Shown piece after piece: positions 14,994-22,872 of a stretch of 64,000 nucleotides of DNA. The notes under the pieces are model-generated. The model worked only from the letters and a program-made list of their open reading frames with translations, was not told the origin of the DNA and did no database searches. The stretch spans positions 62,001-126,000 of the forward strand of contig NZ_JAGTUK010000005.1 of the NCBI RefSeq assembly GCF_018224615.1, given 5' to 3'. Positions within the stretch are counted from its first letter, which is position 1, and each line of letters starts with the position of its first letter. Both the position numbers and the translations under genes were made by a program. The stretch comes from Microbacterium paraoxydans. GTDB taxonomy: Bacteria; Actinomycetota; Actinomycetes; Actinomycetales; Microbacteriaceae.

Positions 14994-17435
14994 ATGTCTC
15001 GACGTGCCCCACGCTCGCGAAACACCCTGAGGACCACCCGACTCCTCACCTGTTTCCTCGCCGTCTCCGCCCTCCTCGTCGGCACCGTCGTGCCGGCCAC
15101 CGCCGCGACGGCCGCCGCTTCCGCCTCCGCGCCCGTCGCCCGCGCGGTCGGTTCACCGGCGCAATCGGGGATCGCGAAGAGCACGCTCGCCGGCTTCACG
15201 CCGGGCAACATCATCAGCGACGCCGTGTTCACCAACAAGGACACGATGACGGAAGCGCAGATCCAGGCCTTCTTCAACGCGAAGGTAACCCGCTGCCTCG
15301 GGGGCGTGGACGAGACCGGCCGACCGATCGTCTGCATCAAAGACTTCAAGATGAACACGGTCACCCGTGCTGCGGACCAGTACTGCGACGGTTACACGGG
15401 CGCGGCGAATGAGAGCGCCGCGCGCATCATCTACCGCGCCGCGCAGTCGTGCGGCATCAACCCGCAGGTCCTGATCGTCATGCTCCAGAAGGAGCAGAGC
15501 CTCGTGACGCACACGTGGCCGAGCGCGCGACGCTACGACATCGCCCTGGGGCAGGGCTGCCCGGACGACGCTCCGTGCGACCCGCAGTACATCGGCTTCT
15601 TCCACCAGATCTACGGCGCCGCGCGTCAGATGCAGATCTATATGGAGGGCAAGTGGTTCCAGTACTACGCGCCCGGTCGCACCTGGAACATCCTGTTCAA
15701 CCCGAACCGCGCGTGCGGCTCCTCGCCGGTCTACATCGCGAACAAGGCGACGTCGGCGCTCTACTACTACACGCCCTACCAGCCGAACGCGGCTGCGCTG
15801 CGCGCCGGATACGGCGAGGGCGACGGCTGCTCCGCCTACGGCAACCGCAACTTCTACAACTACTTCACCGACTGGTTCGGCTCCACGCAGGCCCCGCAGG
15901 TCCCGACCCTCGCGTCGGTGAGCTCCTCGTCGTACATGGTCGGCGTCGACAGCGCCGGCGTGCTGTGGGGATACCCCTTCGCGAAGAACACGTGGGGCAA
16001 CCGCAAGCAGCTCGCGAGCGGCCTGACCGGAGTGACCGCGGCCATGGTGGTCGGCGACCTCGACGGCAGCGGCACGCGCGACCTCGTCATCCGCCAGGGC
16101 AACGGCGTCTCCGTCATGCGCGGCAGCGGCGCCAGCTTCTCGGCACCGCAGTCGCTGAACCTCGACTGGAGCGGCGTGGTGCTCTCCACCGCGGCGGGCG
16201 ACCTGGACGGCGACGGCATCCCCGACGTGCTCACGACCGCGAAGAACGGCGACCTGATGCTCTGGCGCGGCAACGACAAGGGCGGCCTCCTGCCCGGGAT
16301 CCGCGTCGGCTGGGGCTGGGCGGGGATGAACATGCTCGTCGGCAACATCGACCTCAACGGAGACGGCAACCCCGACCTCATCGGCCGGGACAGCGCCGGT
16401 CGCCTCTTCGCCTACTACGGTGACGGCGGCGGTGGGTGGGCCGGATCCCGCCAGCTCGGCCAGGGCTGGGGCGGCATGACCGCGATCTTCGTCCCGGGCG
16501 ACTTCACCGGAGACGGTGTCACCGACGTGGCCGGGCGCACCGCCAACGGCGACCTCTACATGTACCCGGGCGACGGCCGAGGGGCGATCACGTCGAGCGG
16601 CAAGATCGGCAACGGCTGGCAGATCTTCTCGTCGCTGACGGGCTCCGGCGACCTCGTCACCAAGCCCAGGGCCATGCCGTCGGGTGTCGGAGACGTGGAC
16701 CGTGACGGCGGGCCCGACGTGCTCGGCCTCACCCCGGAGGGAAACCTCAACCTCTACCGCGGGAACGGTGCCGGAGCCTGGCGCGGCTCCAAGCAGATCG
16801 GCTCCGGCTGGACCGCGGGTGACCGCCTCATCCCCATGGGCGACTTCAACGGCGACGGCTACCGGGACCTCGGCCGGGTCACGCCGGACGGGCGGCTCTG
16901 GCTGATCCCCGGTGTCGCGGGTGGATACGGTCAGCCGGTCGTGATCGGCAACGGCTGGCAGGCGCACACCCTGCTCGTGGGCGGGATCGACTTCGACGGC
17001 GACCGCAACACCGACATGATCGCGCGGAACTCCGCCGGCCACCTCGTGTACTACCGCGGTGACGGCAAGGGCGGGTGGGCCAGCCAGGCCATCCAGATCG
17101 GCTACGGCTGGGGTGGCTTCGACATGGCGGTCAACGGCGGCGACTTCGACGGCGACGGCCGGTCGGACCTCATCATGCGCACGACGGACGCGCGCCTGTG
17201 GGTCTATCCGACCAACGGCACGGGCGGCTGGGGGACCCCGCGCCAGATCGGCGTCGGCTGGGGTGGCTTCAACGCCCTGTTCAGCCCCGGCGATTTCGAC
17301 GGCGACGGCACGTCCGATCTTCTCGGGCGGCACACCAACGGCAACCTGTACCTGTTCCGCGGCGACGGGCGTGGGGGCTGGGGCGCCAGCGGCGTGATCG
17401 GGAACGGCTGGAACACGCTCACCGCACTCGGCTGA
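14994..17435 (+). CDS. secreted FG-GAP/VCBS-repeat protein with a lysozyme-like N-terminal domain
   Basis: 813 residues from ATG 14994. The alternative GTG 14958 would put 12 odd residues before the signal peptide. A signal peptide (RLLTCFLAVSALLVGTVVPATAAT) is followed by a domain of about 250 residues: NESAARIIYRAAQSCGINPQVLIVMLQKEQSL, with a glutamate placed as in lytic transglycosylase/lysozyme folds, plus several cysteines (CLGG, CIKD, CDGY, CG, CPDD, CDPQ) that could form disulfides. Nine tandem repeats of about 55 residues follow, each with a calcium-loop-like DxDGDGxxD core (for example GDLDGDGIPD, GDFDGDGTSD) and a GNGW/GWGW turn, as in FG-GAP propellers. Likely cell-wall-associated and polysaccharide-binding; muralytic activity is speculative. 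Confidence 0.82.
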   Translation: MSRRAPRSRNTLRTTRLLTCFLAVSALLVGTVVPATAATAAASASAPVARAVGSPAQSGIAKSTLAGFTPGNIISDAVFTNKDTMTEAQIQAFFNAKVTRCLGGVDETGRPIVCIKDFKMNTVTRAADQYCDGYTGAANESAARIIYRAAQSCGINPQVLIVMLQKEQSLVTHTWPSARRYDIALGQGCPDDAPCDPQYIGFFHQIYGAARQMQIYMEGKWFQYYAPGRTWNILFNPNRACGSSPVYIANKATSALYYYTPYQPNAAALRAGYGEGDGCSAYGNRNFYNYFTDWFGSTQAPQVPTLASVSSSSYMVGVDSAGVLWGYPFAKNTWGNRKQLASGLTGVTAAMVVGDLDGSGTRDLVIRQGNGVSVMRGSGASFSAPQSLNLDWSGVVLSTAAGDLDGDGIPDVLTTAKNGDLMLWRGNDKGGLLPGIRVGWGWAGMNMLVGNIDLNGDGNPDLIGRDSAGRLFAYYGDGGGGWAGSRQLGQGWGGMTAIFVPGDFTGDGVTDVAGRTANGDLYMYPGDGRGAITSSGKIGNGWQIFSSLTGSGDLVTKPRAMPSGVGDVDRDGGPDVLGLTPEGNLNLYRGNGAGAWRGSKQIGSGWTAGDRLIPMGDFNGDGYRDLGRVTPDGRLWLIPGVAGGYGQPVVIGNGWQAHTLLVGGIDFDGDRNTDMIARNSAGHLVYYRGDGKGGWASQAIQIGYGWGGFDMAVNGGDFDGDGRSDLIMRTTDARLWVYPTNGTGGWGTPRQIGVGWGGFNALFSPGDFDGDGTSDLLGRHTNGNLYLFRGDGRGGWGASGVIGNGWNTLTALG

Positions 17436-17468
17436 GCGCGTGCCGTGAAGGCTCTCGGACGGGTGCCA

Positions 17469-17480
17469 TAGGATACTGAA
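17469..17480 (+). promoter_or_regulatory. leaderless-type -10 element for the first ABC exporter operon
   Basis: TAGGAT at 17469-17474, six bases, then a GTG at 17481 that opens a nine-codon ORF, not the permease itself. GTGAAG lies 18 bases upstream as a possible -35. Confidence 0.55.
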
Positions 17481-17510
17481 GTGCGCCGCGGCGACCGCCG
17501 CCGCAGCTGA
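17481..17510 (+). CDS. candidate leaderless Arg-rich micro-ORF upstream of the exporter permease
   Basis: GTG 17481 stands where leaderless genes in this window start (six bases after TAGGAT). It encodes nine residues, MRRGDRRRS, five of them arginine, and ends at TGA 17508-17510. The permease ATG begins at the very next base, 17511. The arrangement would deliver ribosomes directly onto the permease start by termination-reinitiation, and could work as an arginine- or ribosome-sensing leader peptide. No homologue is known to me; the ORF is short enough to arise by chance, so the -10 spacing and the abutting stop are the main support. Confidence 0.4.
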   Translation: MRRGDRRRS

Positions 17511-18425
17511 ATGAGTGGGGCCGTGACAGATACCCGAGATCTTTTCGCCGTCGTCCCGCGTTCCTCCTTCGACACCCCCGGCACGAGTCGCGGTCTGATC
17601 GATGTGGTGCGCTGGCGGTATCTGCTGTACCTCCTGGTGCGTACCGGAGTGACCACCCGCTACCGCAACTCGGTGCTCGGCTGGACCTGGTCCTACGTGC
17701 GTCCCGGCGCGCAGTTTCTCGTGTTCTGGGTCGTGCTCGGCCTGTTCCTCAGCCTGAACCGCGACATCTCGAGCTATCCGGTCTACCTGTTCTCCGGCAT
17801 CGTCGTGATCAATCTCTTCTCGGAGGCGTTCAAGAACGCGACCACGTCGATCGTGAACAACGCCCCGCTGGTGCGGAAGGTGTTCCTCCCGCGCCAGCTG
17901 TTCGCCGTGTCCGCGGTGCTCGTGGCGTTCATCCACTTCCTGCCGCAGCTGGCTCTGCTGCTGATCGTGTGCCTCTTCCTCGGCTGGATCCCCGGGATCA
18001 CCGTGCTGTCGGTGCTGGCCGCGCTGGCCGGGATCGTGATCGTCACCCTGTTCGCCCTCGGTCTCGGTCTCTTCTTCGGGGCGATCAACGTGCGCTTCCG
18101 CGATGCCGAGAACATCGTCGAACTGCTGCTGCTGCTCGCGACCTGGGCTTCTCCCGTGCTGTACGCCTGGACCATGGTGCAGGAGGCCGTCCGCACACTG
18201 GGCTGGCCGGACTGGATGCTCGAGCTGTATCTGCTGAACCCGATCACTCAGGGCGTCGAGCTCTTCCATTACGCGTTCTGGCGTCCGGTCACCGACACCG
18301 CGATGGCGCTGCCACCGGATCTCGGGTGGAACACGCTGTGGACGTTCCTGATCGCCCTGGGCACGCTGCTGATCGGCCAGCTGGTGTTCCGTCGTCTCGA
18401 GGGAAGGTTCGCGCAGGACCTATGA
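17511..18425 (+). CDS. ABC-2 type polysaccharide/teichoic-acid export permease (Wzm/TagG-like)
   Basis: 304 residues. Six or so hydrophobic helices (QFLVFWVVLGLFLSL, YLFSGIVVINLFSEAF, FLPQLALLLIVCLFLGWIPGI, VLAALAGIVIVTLFALGLGLFFG, IVELLLLLATWASPVLYAW, and near the C-terminus LWTFLIALGTLLIGQLVF). The FRDAENIV segment after helix four is typical of the family, as is the N-terminal amphipathic YLLYLLVRTGVTTRYRNSVLGWTWSYVRPG. ATG 17511 abuts the stop of the micro-ORF; GTG 17523 (MTDTRDLF) is an alternative start. Exports an undecaprenyl-linked polymer together with the ATPase that overlaps its 3' end. Confidence 0.92.
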   Translation: MSGAVTDTRDLFAVVPRSSFDTPGTSRGLIDVVRWRYLLYLLVRTGVTTRYRNSVLGWTWSYVRPGAQFLVFWVVLGLFLSLNRDISSYPVYLFSGIVVINLFSEAFKNATTSIVNNAPLVRKVFLPRQLFAVSAVLVAFIHFLPQLALLLIVCLFLGWIPGITVLSVLAALAGIVIVTLFALGLGLFFGAINVRFRDAENIVELLLLLATWASPVLYAWTMVQEAVRTLGWPDWMLELYLLNPITQGVELFHYAFWRPVTDTAMALPPDLGWNTLWTFLIALGTLLIGQLVFRRLEGRFAQDL

Positions 18426-19159
18426 GTACCGCCATCGCCCCCCGCCCGAGCATCGTCGTCGACGGTGTGCGCAAGAACTTCACGCTCAACCACGCGCTGT
18501 CGCTCAAAGACACCGTGGTCGCCTGGATCCGGCGTCGCAAGACCTCCAGCACCTTCGAGGCGCTCAAGGGCCTCGACCTGGTCATCAACGAGGGGGAGTC
18601 CGTCGCGATCCTCGGCCTGAACGGCTCCGGCAAGTCGACGCTCCTGAAGCTGATCTCCGGCGTGATGGAACCCGACGCGGGGGAGGTGCTGACCCGAGGA
18701 CGGGTCGCGGGTCTCATCGAGGTGGGCGCGGGCTTCCACCCGGAGCTGTCCGGCCGCGAGAACGTGTTCCTCAACGCGGCGATCCTCGGCATGCAGCGCA
18801 AGGAGATCGAGGAGCGCTACGACGAGATCGTCGCGTTCAGCGAGATCGAGCAGTTCATCGACCAGGAGGTCAAGCACTACTCGTCCGGCATGTTCATGCG
18901 CCTCGCGTTCTCCGTGGCGATCCATGTGGAGCTCGACGTTCTGCTCGTCGACGAGATCCTCTCGGTCGGCGACGCCCCGTTCCGGGAGAAGTGCCGACAG
19001 AAGTTCGGCGAGCTGATCGCCCAGAAGAAGACCCTGGTCGTCGTGAGCCACGACATGGAGATGGTGCGTGAGCTCTGCACCCGAGGCGTGGTGATCAACA
19101 AGGGAGAGGTCGTGTACGACGGCGAGATCGAGGGCGCGATCGCGTTGGTCGACGAATGA
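18422..19159 (+). CDS. ABC transporter ATP-binding subunit (Wzt/TagH-like)
   Basis: 245 residues. Walker A GLNGSGKST (about 66), Q-loop region GLIEVGAGFHPELSG, which is the polysaccharide-exporter form, ABC signature HYSSGMFMRLAFS (about 160), Walker B VLLVDEILSVGD, and the switch His in VVVSHDMEM. It lacks the C-terminal carbohydrate-binding domain found in Wzt proteins that recognise capped O-antigens, so substrate recognition is probably by lipid carrier or chain. Overlaps the permease (ATGA) and the next gene (ATGA), giving a three-gene coupled unit. Confidence 0.94.
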   Translation: MSTAIAPRPSIVVDGVRKNFTLNHALSLKDTVVAWIRRRKTSSTFEALKGLDLVINEGESVAILGLNGSGKSTLLKLISGVMEPDAGEVLTRGRVAGLIEVGAGFHPELSGRENVFLNAAILGMQRKEIEERYDEIVAFSEIEQFIDQEVKHYSSGMFMRLAFSVAIHVELDVLLVDEILSVGDAPFREKCRQKFGELIAQKKTLVVVSHDMEMVRELCTRGVVINKGEVVYDGEIEGAIALVDE

Positions 19160-21111
19160 TCGGCGACTGGTTCGCGCAGTCGGGGCTGTTCGTCCTGGCG
19201 CTTCTCGTCTTCTTCGTTCCGGGACTCCTCCTCGGCGCGGCGCTCCGGCTGCGGGGGCTGACGCTCTGGGCTGCGGCACCGAGCATCTCTGTGGGTGTGC
19301 TCGCTCTCCTCGCCATCGTCTTCCCGTTCCTGGGCGTGCGGTGGGGGCTGCTCGCCGCCGGCGGGGGCGTCGTGGTCCTCGCGGCGGTCGCGTTCGCGGT
19401 GTCGTTGCTCGTGCGCCGAGGTCGCGGTCCGGTCGTAGCGCCGCGGCGCCACCCGCGTGAGCTCTGGCTCCTGGCCGCCGGACTCGTGGTCGGTGGAGGG
19501 CTCAACGCCGCCCGACTGATGACGTACATCGGCGTCCCCACCGCGATCTCCCAGACGAACGACGCCGTCTTCCACCTGAACGCGCTGCGCTGGGCCGCGG
19601 AGTCGGGGACGGTCTCGTCGCTCGATCTCTCCGGGCTCCTGGGGGGAACCACGTTCTATCCGGCGGCCTGGCACGCCATGACCTCTCTGGTCGTGTTCGA
19701 CACCGGCTCCATCCCGATCGCCGCCAACATGGTGGCCCTCGTGATCGCGGCGGTGGTGTGGCCGCTCAGCGTGGCGTTGCTCGCGCACGTCGTCGGTCGC
19801 GGGGACGTGCTCGTCACGGCTCTGGCCGCCGGGCTGTCGGCCGGACTGATGGCGTTCCCTCAGCTCATGTTCGAGTGGGGCGTGCTGTACCCGTACGCTC
19901 TGTCGCTCGCCGTCGTGCCCGCAGCGGTCGCGCTCACGATCCTCGCCGTGCGGTCGTGGCGCGGTGCCCGCCGTGGCGACCGCCTGCTCCTGGCCTCGGG
20001 GCCGGGGGTGGCGGCCGTCTTCGCCGTGGTGGCCGCGACCCTGGCGCAGCCGTCGTCGGTGCTGACGTGGGGTGCGCTGGTGATGCTGTGGTTCTCGGGC
20101 AGCCTGCTGCTGGGTATCCGCAGTCCCGGCGCGCGCCCGCTGCTGCGGTGGAGCGTGATCGTGGTCGGCTGGGCCGCGGTCGCCGTCGTCTGGCTCCTCC
20201 TGGCCTACCTCGCCGGTCCTGTGCTGTGGCGGTCGTACCGCAGCGTGTTCGGCGCGGTCGCCGACGTGCTCGTCAACAGCCATTCGCTGCTGCCACCGGC
20301 GTGGGGGATGAGCGTGCTGCTGCTTGCCGGCCTGATCGCCGCCGTGCGCGACCGCCGACTGCGGTGGCTGGTGATCGGCTGGGCCGGTTTCTCGCTGCTC
20401 TACGTCATCAGCGTCGGCACCGACCTGCCGATCATCAAGCGCGCCCTCACCGGACCCTGGTACGGCGACTCCTTCCGTCTCGCAGCGATGGTGCCGATTG
20501 TCGTCGTGCCGCTCGCCGCGTTCGGGCTGGCCATGATCGTGCGCCTGGTGGCGGCGGCGCTGCCCCGGCTCACGCGGGGGAGCCGCGACCTGGTCGCTCT
20601 GGTCTCCCTCGTCATCGTCGCTCTCGTAGGCGTGGTCAACGTCGCTCTCTCGCCGGTCGTCCTGCTGCGGGTCGCGGACGAGACGGATGAGCAGTCGCGC
20701 TACGCGATGAACGGCGACAGCTACCTGTCCGACGACGAGTACCGTCTGCTGAACGAACTGCCGGACCTCATCTCGCGGGATTCCCTGATCATCGCGAACC
20801 CTTCGACCGGGGCAGGCTTCGCATACGTGCTGGGGGAACGCGACATCGTTCCGCGCACATGGGCGCCGCCGCAGTCGACCGCCTGGGATCTGATCGCGGC
20901 TCACCTGCGCGATGCGGCGGAGGACCCTGCGGTGTGCGAGGCCCTCGCCCTCTACGGCGATCCGGACTACGTGCTGGACTTCGGGATCGGCGGCACCGGT
21001 CCTGGCGAGTATCTGATGCCCGGGATGACGGACTTCGACGACCGCCCGGGCTTCGAGAAGATCGCGTCGGAGGGCGACGCGAGCCTCTGGCGGATCACCG
21101 CCTGCGACTAG
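19156..21111 (+). CDS. DUF6541-type polytopic membrane protein
   Basis: 651 residues. About 11-13 transmembrane helices spread over the first 500 residues (LFVLALLVFFVPGLLLGAAL, VLALLAIVFPFLGV, and so on), then a C-terminal extracytoplasmic domain of about 130 residues (DEYRLLNELPDLISRDSLII). The overall form resembles GT-C-fold glycosyltransferases or polymerases. An acidic, arginine- and histidine-containing first loop (LMTYIGVPTAISQTNDAVFHLNALRW) would carry the catalytic residues in such enzymes (inference). Translationally coupled to the ABC ATPase, so it likely acts on the same polymer. Its TAG stop shares the CTAG with the stop of the convergent DUF2304 gene. Confidence 0.72.
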   Translation: MIGDWFAQSGLFVLALLVFFVPGLLLGAALRLRGLTLWAAAPSISVGVLALLAIVFPFLGVRWGLLAAGGGVVVLAAVAFAVSLLVRRGRGPVVAPRRHPRELWLLAAGLVVGGGLNAARLMTYIGVPTAISQTNDAVFHLNALRWAAESGTVSSLDLSGLLGGTTFYPAAWHAMTSLVVFDTGSIPIAANMVALVIAAVVWPLSVALLAHVVGRGDVLVTALAAGLSAGLMAFPQLMFEWGVLYPYALSLAVVPAAVALTILAVRSWRGARRGDRLLLASGPGVAAVFAVVAATLAQPSSVLTWGALVMLWFSGSLLLGIRSPGARPLLRWSVIVVGWAAVAVVWLLLAYLAGPVLWRSYRSVFGAVADVLVNSHSLLPPAWGMSVLLLAGLIAAVRDRRLRWLVIGWAGFSLLYVISVGTDLPIIKRALTGPWYGDSFRLAAMVPIVVVPLAAFGLAMIVRLVAAALPRLTRGSRDLVALVSLVIVALVGVVNVALSPVVLLRVADETDEQSRYAMNGDSYLSDDEYRLLNELPDLISRDSLIIANPSTGAGFAYVLGERDIVPRTWAPPQSTAWDLIAAHLRDAAEDPAVCEALALYGDPDYVLDFGIGGTGPGEYLMPGMTDFDDRPGFEKIASEGDASLWRITACD

Positions 21112-21114
21112 TCG
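21105..21114. repeat. palindrome holding two overlapping stop codons
   Basis: CGACTAGTCG at 21105-21114. The central CTAG supplies the TAG of the + gene (21109-21111) and the TAG of the - gene (21110-21108), so the convergent genes overlap by four bases. Confidence 0.5.
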
Positions 21115-21497
21115 TCCGTGCTGCCGCCATCGGTGGTGGCGCGATGGGCGTCTTCCTGCGGATCCTGGGCAGCCTGCAGCAGCGCCAGTTTGCGCGCGAG
21201 CAGGGTGAGGCTGCGCTGCTGGGCGGCGTTCTTCCTGGACTGCGTGTAGACGAACACCATGAAGATGACGACGAGCGCGTACAGCAGGAGGTCGGTGCCT
21301 CGCCCGACGCCCACGAGGTTCGCGACCCAGGTGAGCCACTGCGGGAACAGGATCGACACGATCGCCACGAGCACGAAACCGCCGTACAGCAGGCGGCGGA
21401 TCGCCAGGTGGCTGTCCGCGCCGGTGCGACGCATGAACACGGCGCCGATCGCGATGACGGCGGCGATGAGAAGGATCTGGATCCACATGGCGTTCAC
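21108..21497 (-). CDS. DUF2304 family membrane protein
   Basis: 129 residues from GTG 21497, or 126 from ATG 21488. The GTG is favoured because it overlaps the preceding stop as GTGA, the coupling style of this locus. Three hydrophobic helices (WIQILLIAAVIAIGAVFM, LLYGGFVLVAIVSILFPQW, DLLLYALVVIFMVFVYT) are followed by a charged cytosolic helix (NAAQQRSLTLLARKLALLQ), the standard DUF2304 form. These proteins nearly always accompany a GT2 polyprenyl-phosphate glycosyltransferase, as here, and are thought to assist it or flip its product (inference). Confidence 0.85.
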   Translation of the reverse strand: MNAMWIQILLIAAVIAIGAVFMRRTGADSHLAIRRLLYGGFVLVAIVSILFPQWLTWVANLVGVGRGTDLLLYALVVIFMVFVYTQSRKNAAQQRSLTLLARKLALLQAAQDPQEDAHRATTDGGSTDD

Positions 21498-22180
21498 CGC
21501 ACGATCAGGTCGACGAGGATGTTGACGGAGTTGAGCACCGATTGGCCCTTCGCTTTGGAGTAGTCGGTGTAGAGCAGCTCGACCGGGTGCTCGATCCACG
21601 GCAGGCCGGTGTCGCCGAGCTGCAGCACGATCTCGGTCGCGTGCGCCATCCGGTCCTGCTTGAGCTGGAGACGCGCGGCAGCGTCGGCACGGATCACGCG
21701 CAGGCCGTTGTGCGCGTCGGTGAGCTTGACGCTCGTGGTCATGTTGGTCACCCACACCGCGGTCTTCAGGATGACGCGCTTCATCCACCCCGGGTTCGTG
21801 CGGTCGTCGAGGAAGCGCGAGCCGAACACGATCGCCGCCCCGCTGGCACGCGCCGCAGCGACCATCGCTACCGCGTCGTCGATACGGTGCTGGCCGTCGG
21901 CGTCGAACGTCACGATGTACTCGCACCCCGGCTGGGCGAGCGCGTACTCGATCCCGGTCTGGAGTGCCGCGCCCTGTCCGAGGTTGATCGGGTGCTCGAC
22001 GATGTGCGCGCCGGCGCGTCGCGCCACCTCGAGGGAGCCGTCGGTCGAGCCGTCGTCGATGCACACGATGTTCGGGAAGTGGGGGAGAACCCCTGCGATC
22101 ACGCCGGCGATGACGCTTGCTTCGTTGTACAACGGGACGACAACCCAGGTATGCGGGTCGGGAGTGGCTGGGCTGGTCAC
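21494..22180 (-). CDS. GT2 glycosyltransferase, polyprenyl-phosphate (DPM1-like) type
   Basis: 228 residues. A compact GT-A domain: WVVVPLYNEASVI, NIVCIDDGSTDGSL, HPINLGQGAALQTGI, and FDADGQH as the DxD metal motif. The C-terminal half has GSRFLDDRTNPGWMKRVILK and LTDAHNGLRVIRAD. The pattern is that of dolichyl/undecaprenyl-phosphate mannose or glucose synthases without membrane helices of their own. With DUF2304 next to it, the likely job is to charge a polyprenyl phosphate with one sugar for use by GT-C enzymes outside the membrane, such as the nearby DUF6541 protein (inference). GTG 22180 start; no close leaderless -10 stands out. Confidence 0.88.
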   Translation of the reverse strand: MTSPATPDPHTWVVVPLYNEASVIAGVIAGVLPHFPNIVCIDDGSTDGSLEVARRAGAHIVEHPINLGQGAALQTGIEYALAQPGCEYIVTFDADGQHRIDDAVAMVAAARASGAAIVFGSRFLDDRTNPGWMKRVILKTAVWVTNMTTSVKLTDAHNGLRVIRADAAARLQLKQDRMAHATEIVLQLGDTGLPWIEHPVELLYTDYSKAKGQSVLNSVNILVDLIVR

Positions 22181-22216
22181 ACCCCTATCCTCTCAGGAAT
22201 CGCCTGAGCGAGCAGA

Positions 22217-22228
22217 TAGGATGACCGA
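22217..22228 (+). promoter_or_regulatory. -10 element giving a short leader
   Basis: TAGGAT at 22217-22222. Transcription would start near 22229, leaving about 32 bases with GAGGAGA ahead of ATG 22261. One of the few leadered starts here. Confidence 0.5.
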
Positions 22229-22260
22229 GTCCCCTTCCCGAGCCGCGAGGAGAATCCCGC

Positions 22261-22872
22261 ATGCCCTCACCGACCGACGTCAGAATCGTCGATTCGGCCG
22301 ATGTGTCCCCCGAGGCGAAGATCGGAGCAGGGAGCTCGATCTGGCATCTGGCCCAGGTGAGGGAGGATGCGCAGCTCGGCGAGAACTGCATCGTGGGCCG
22401 CGGCGCCTACATCGGCACCGGGGTGGTCATGGGCGACAACTGCAAGGTGCAGAACTACGCCCTCGTGTACGAGCCCGCCCGCCTCGGCGACGGCGTGTTC
22501 ATCGGACCGGCCGTGGTGCTCACGAACGACACGTACCCGCGGGCGATCAACGCCGACGGCACGCTCAAGAGTGCGCACGACTGGGAGCCGGTCGGCGTCA
22601 CCATCGAGCGCGGCGCTTCGATCGGCGCGCGTGCGACCTGCGTCGCGCCCGTCACGATCGGGGCGTGGGCGACCGTGGCGGCCGGTGCCGTCGTGGTGAA
22701 GGACGTCCCCTCCTATGCGCTCGTGGCCGGCGTGCCGGCGCGACGCATCGGCTGGGTGGGTGAAGCGGGCGTGCCCCTCACGCGCGGCGACGACGACAAG
22801 ACCTGGGTGTGCCCCGCGACCGGCGGACGCTACACCGAGACAGACGGAACACTGACCAAGGAGACCGTGTGA
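22261..22872 (+). CDS. left-handed beta-helix N-acyltransferase, WbpD/WlbB-like
   Basis: 203 residues of hexapeptide repeats (VDSADVSPEAKIGAGSSIWH, IVGRGAYIGTGVVMGDNCKV, ERGASIGARATCVAPVTIGA, and so on), with the conserved NDTYPRA loop. In WbpD-type enzymes this fold acylates the 3-amino group of UDP-2-acetamido-3-amino-hexuronic acid using acetyl-CoA. The last 30 residues (DDDKTWVCPATGGRYTETDG) form a small cysteine-containing tail seen in some relatives. It is the first gene of a coupled trio: it overlaps the aminotransferase by four bases (GTGA), which would supply its amino-sugar substrate. Confidence 0.86.
   Translation: MPSPTDVRIVDSADVSPEAKIGAGSSIWHLAQVREDAQLGENCIVGRGAYIGTGVVMGDNCKVQNYALVYEPARLGDGVFIGPAVVLTNDTYPRAINADGTLKSAHDWEPVGVTIERGASIGARATCVAPVTIGAWATVAAGAVVVKDVPSYALVAGVPARRIGWVGEAGVPLTRGDDDKTWVCPATGGRYTETDGTLTKETV

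Noticed and set aside
15153..18269. Very long open frame (over 1000 codons) on the minus strand
   Set aside because: It lies antisense to the FG-GAP and permease genes, has arginine/histidine/glutamate-rich low-complexity translation without any domain, and reflects G+C-rich codon bias.
18877..21486. Long minus-strand frame opposite the ABC ATPase and DUF6541 genes
   Set aside because: The translation is low-complexity (RRH/DDR/PQ-rich) and the plus-strand genes are certain.
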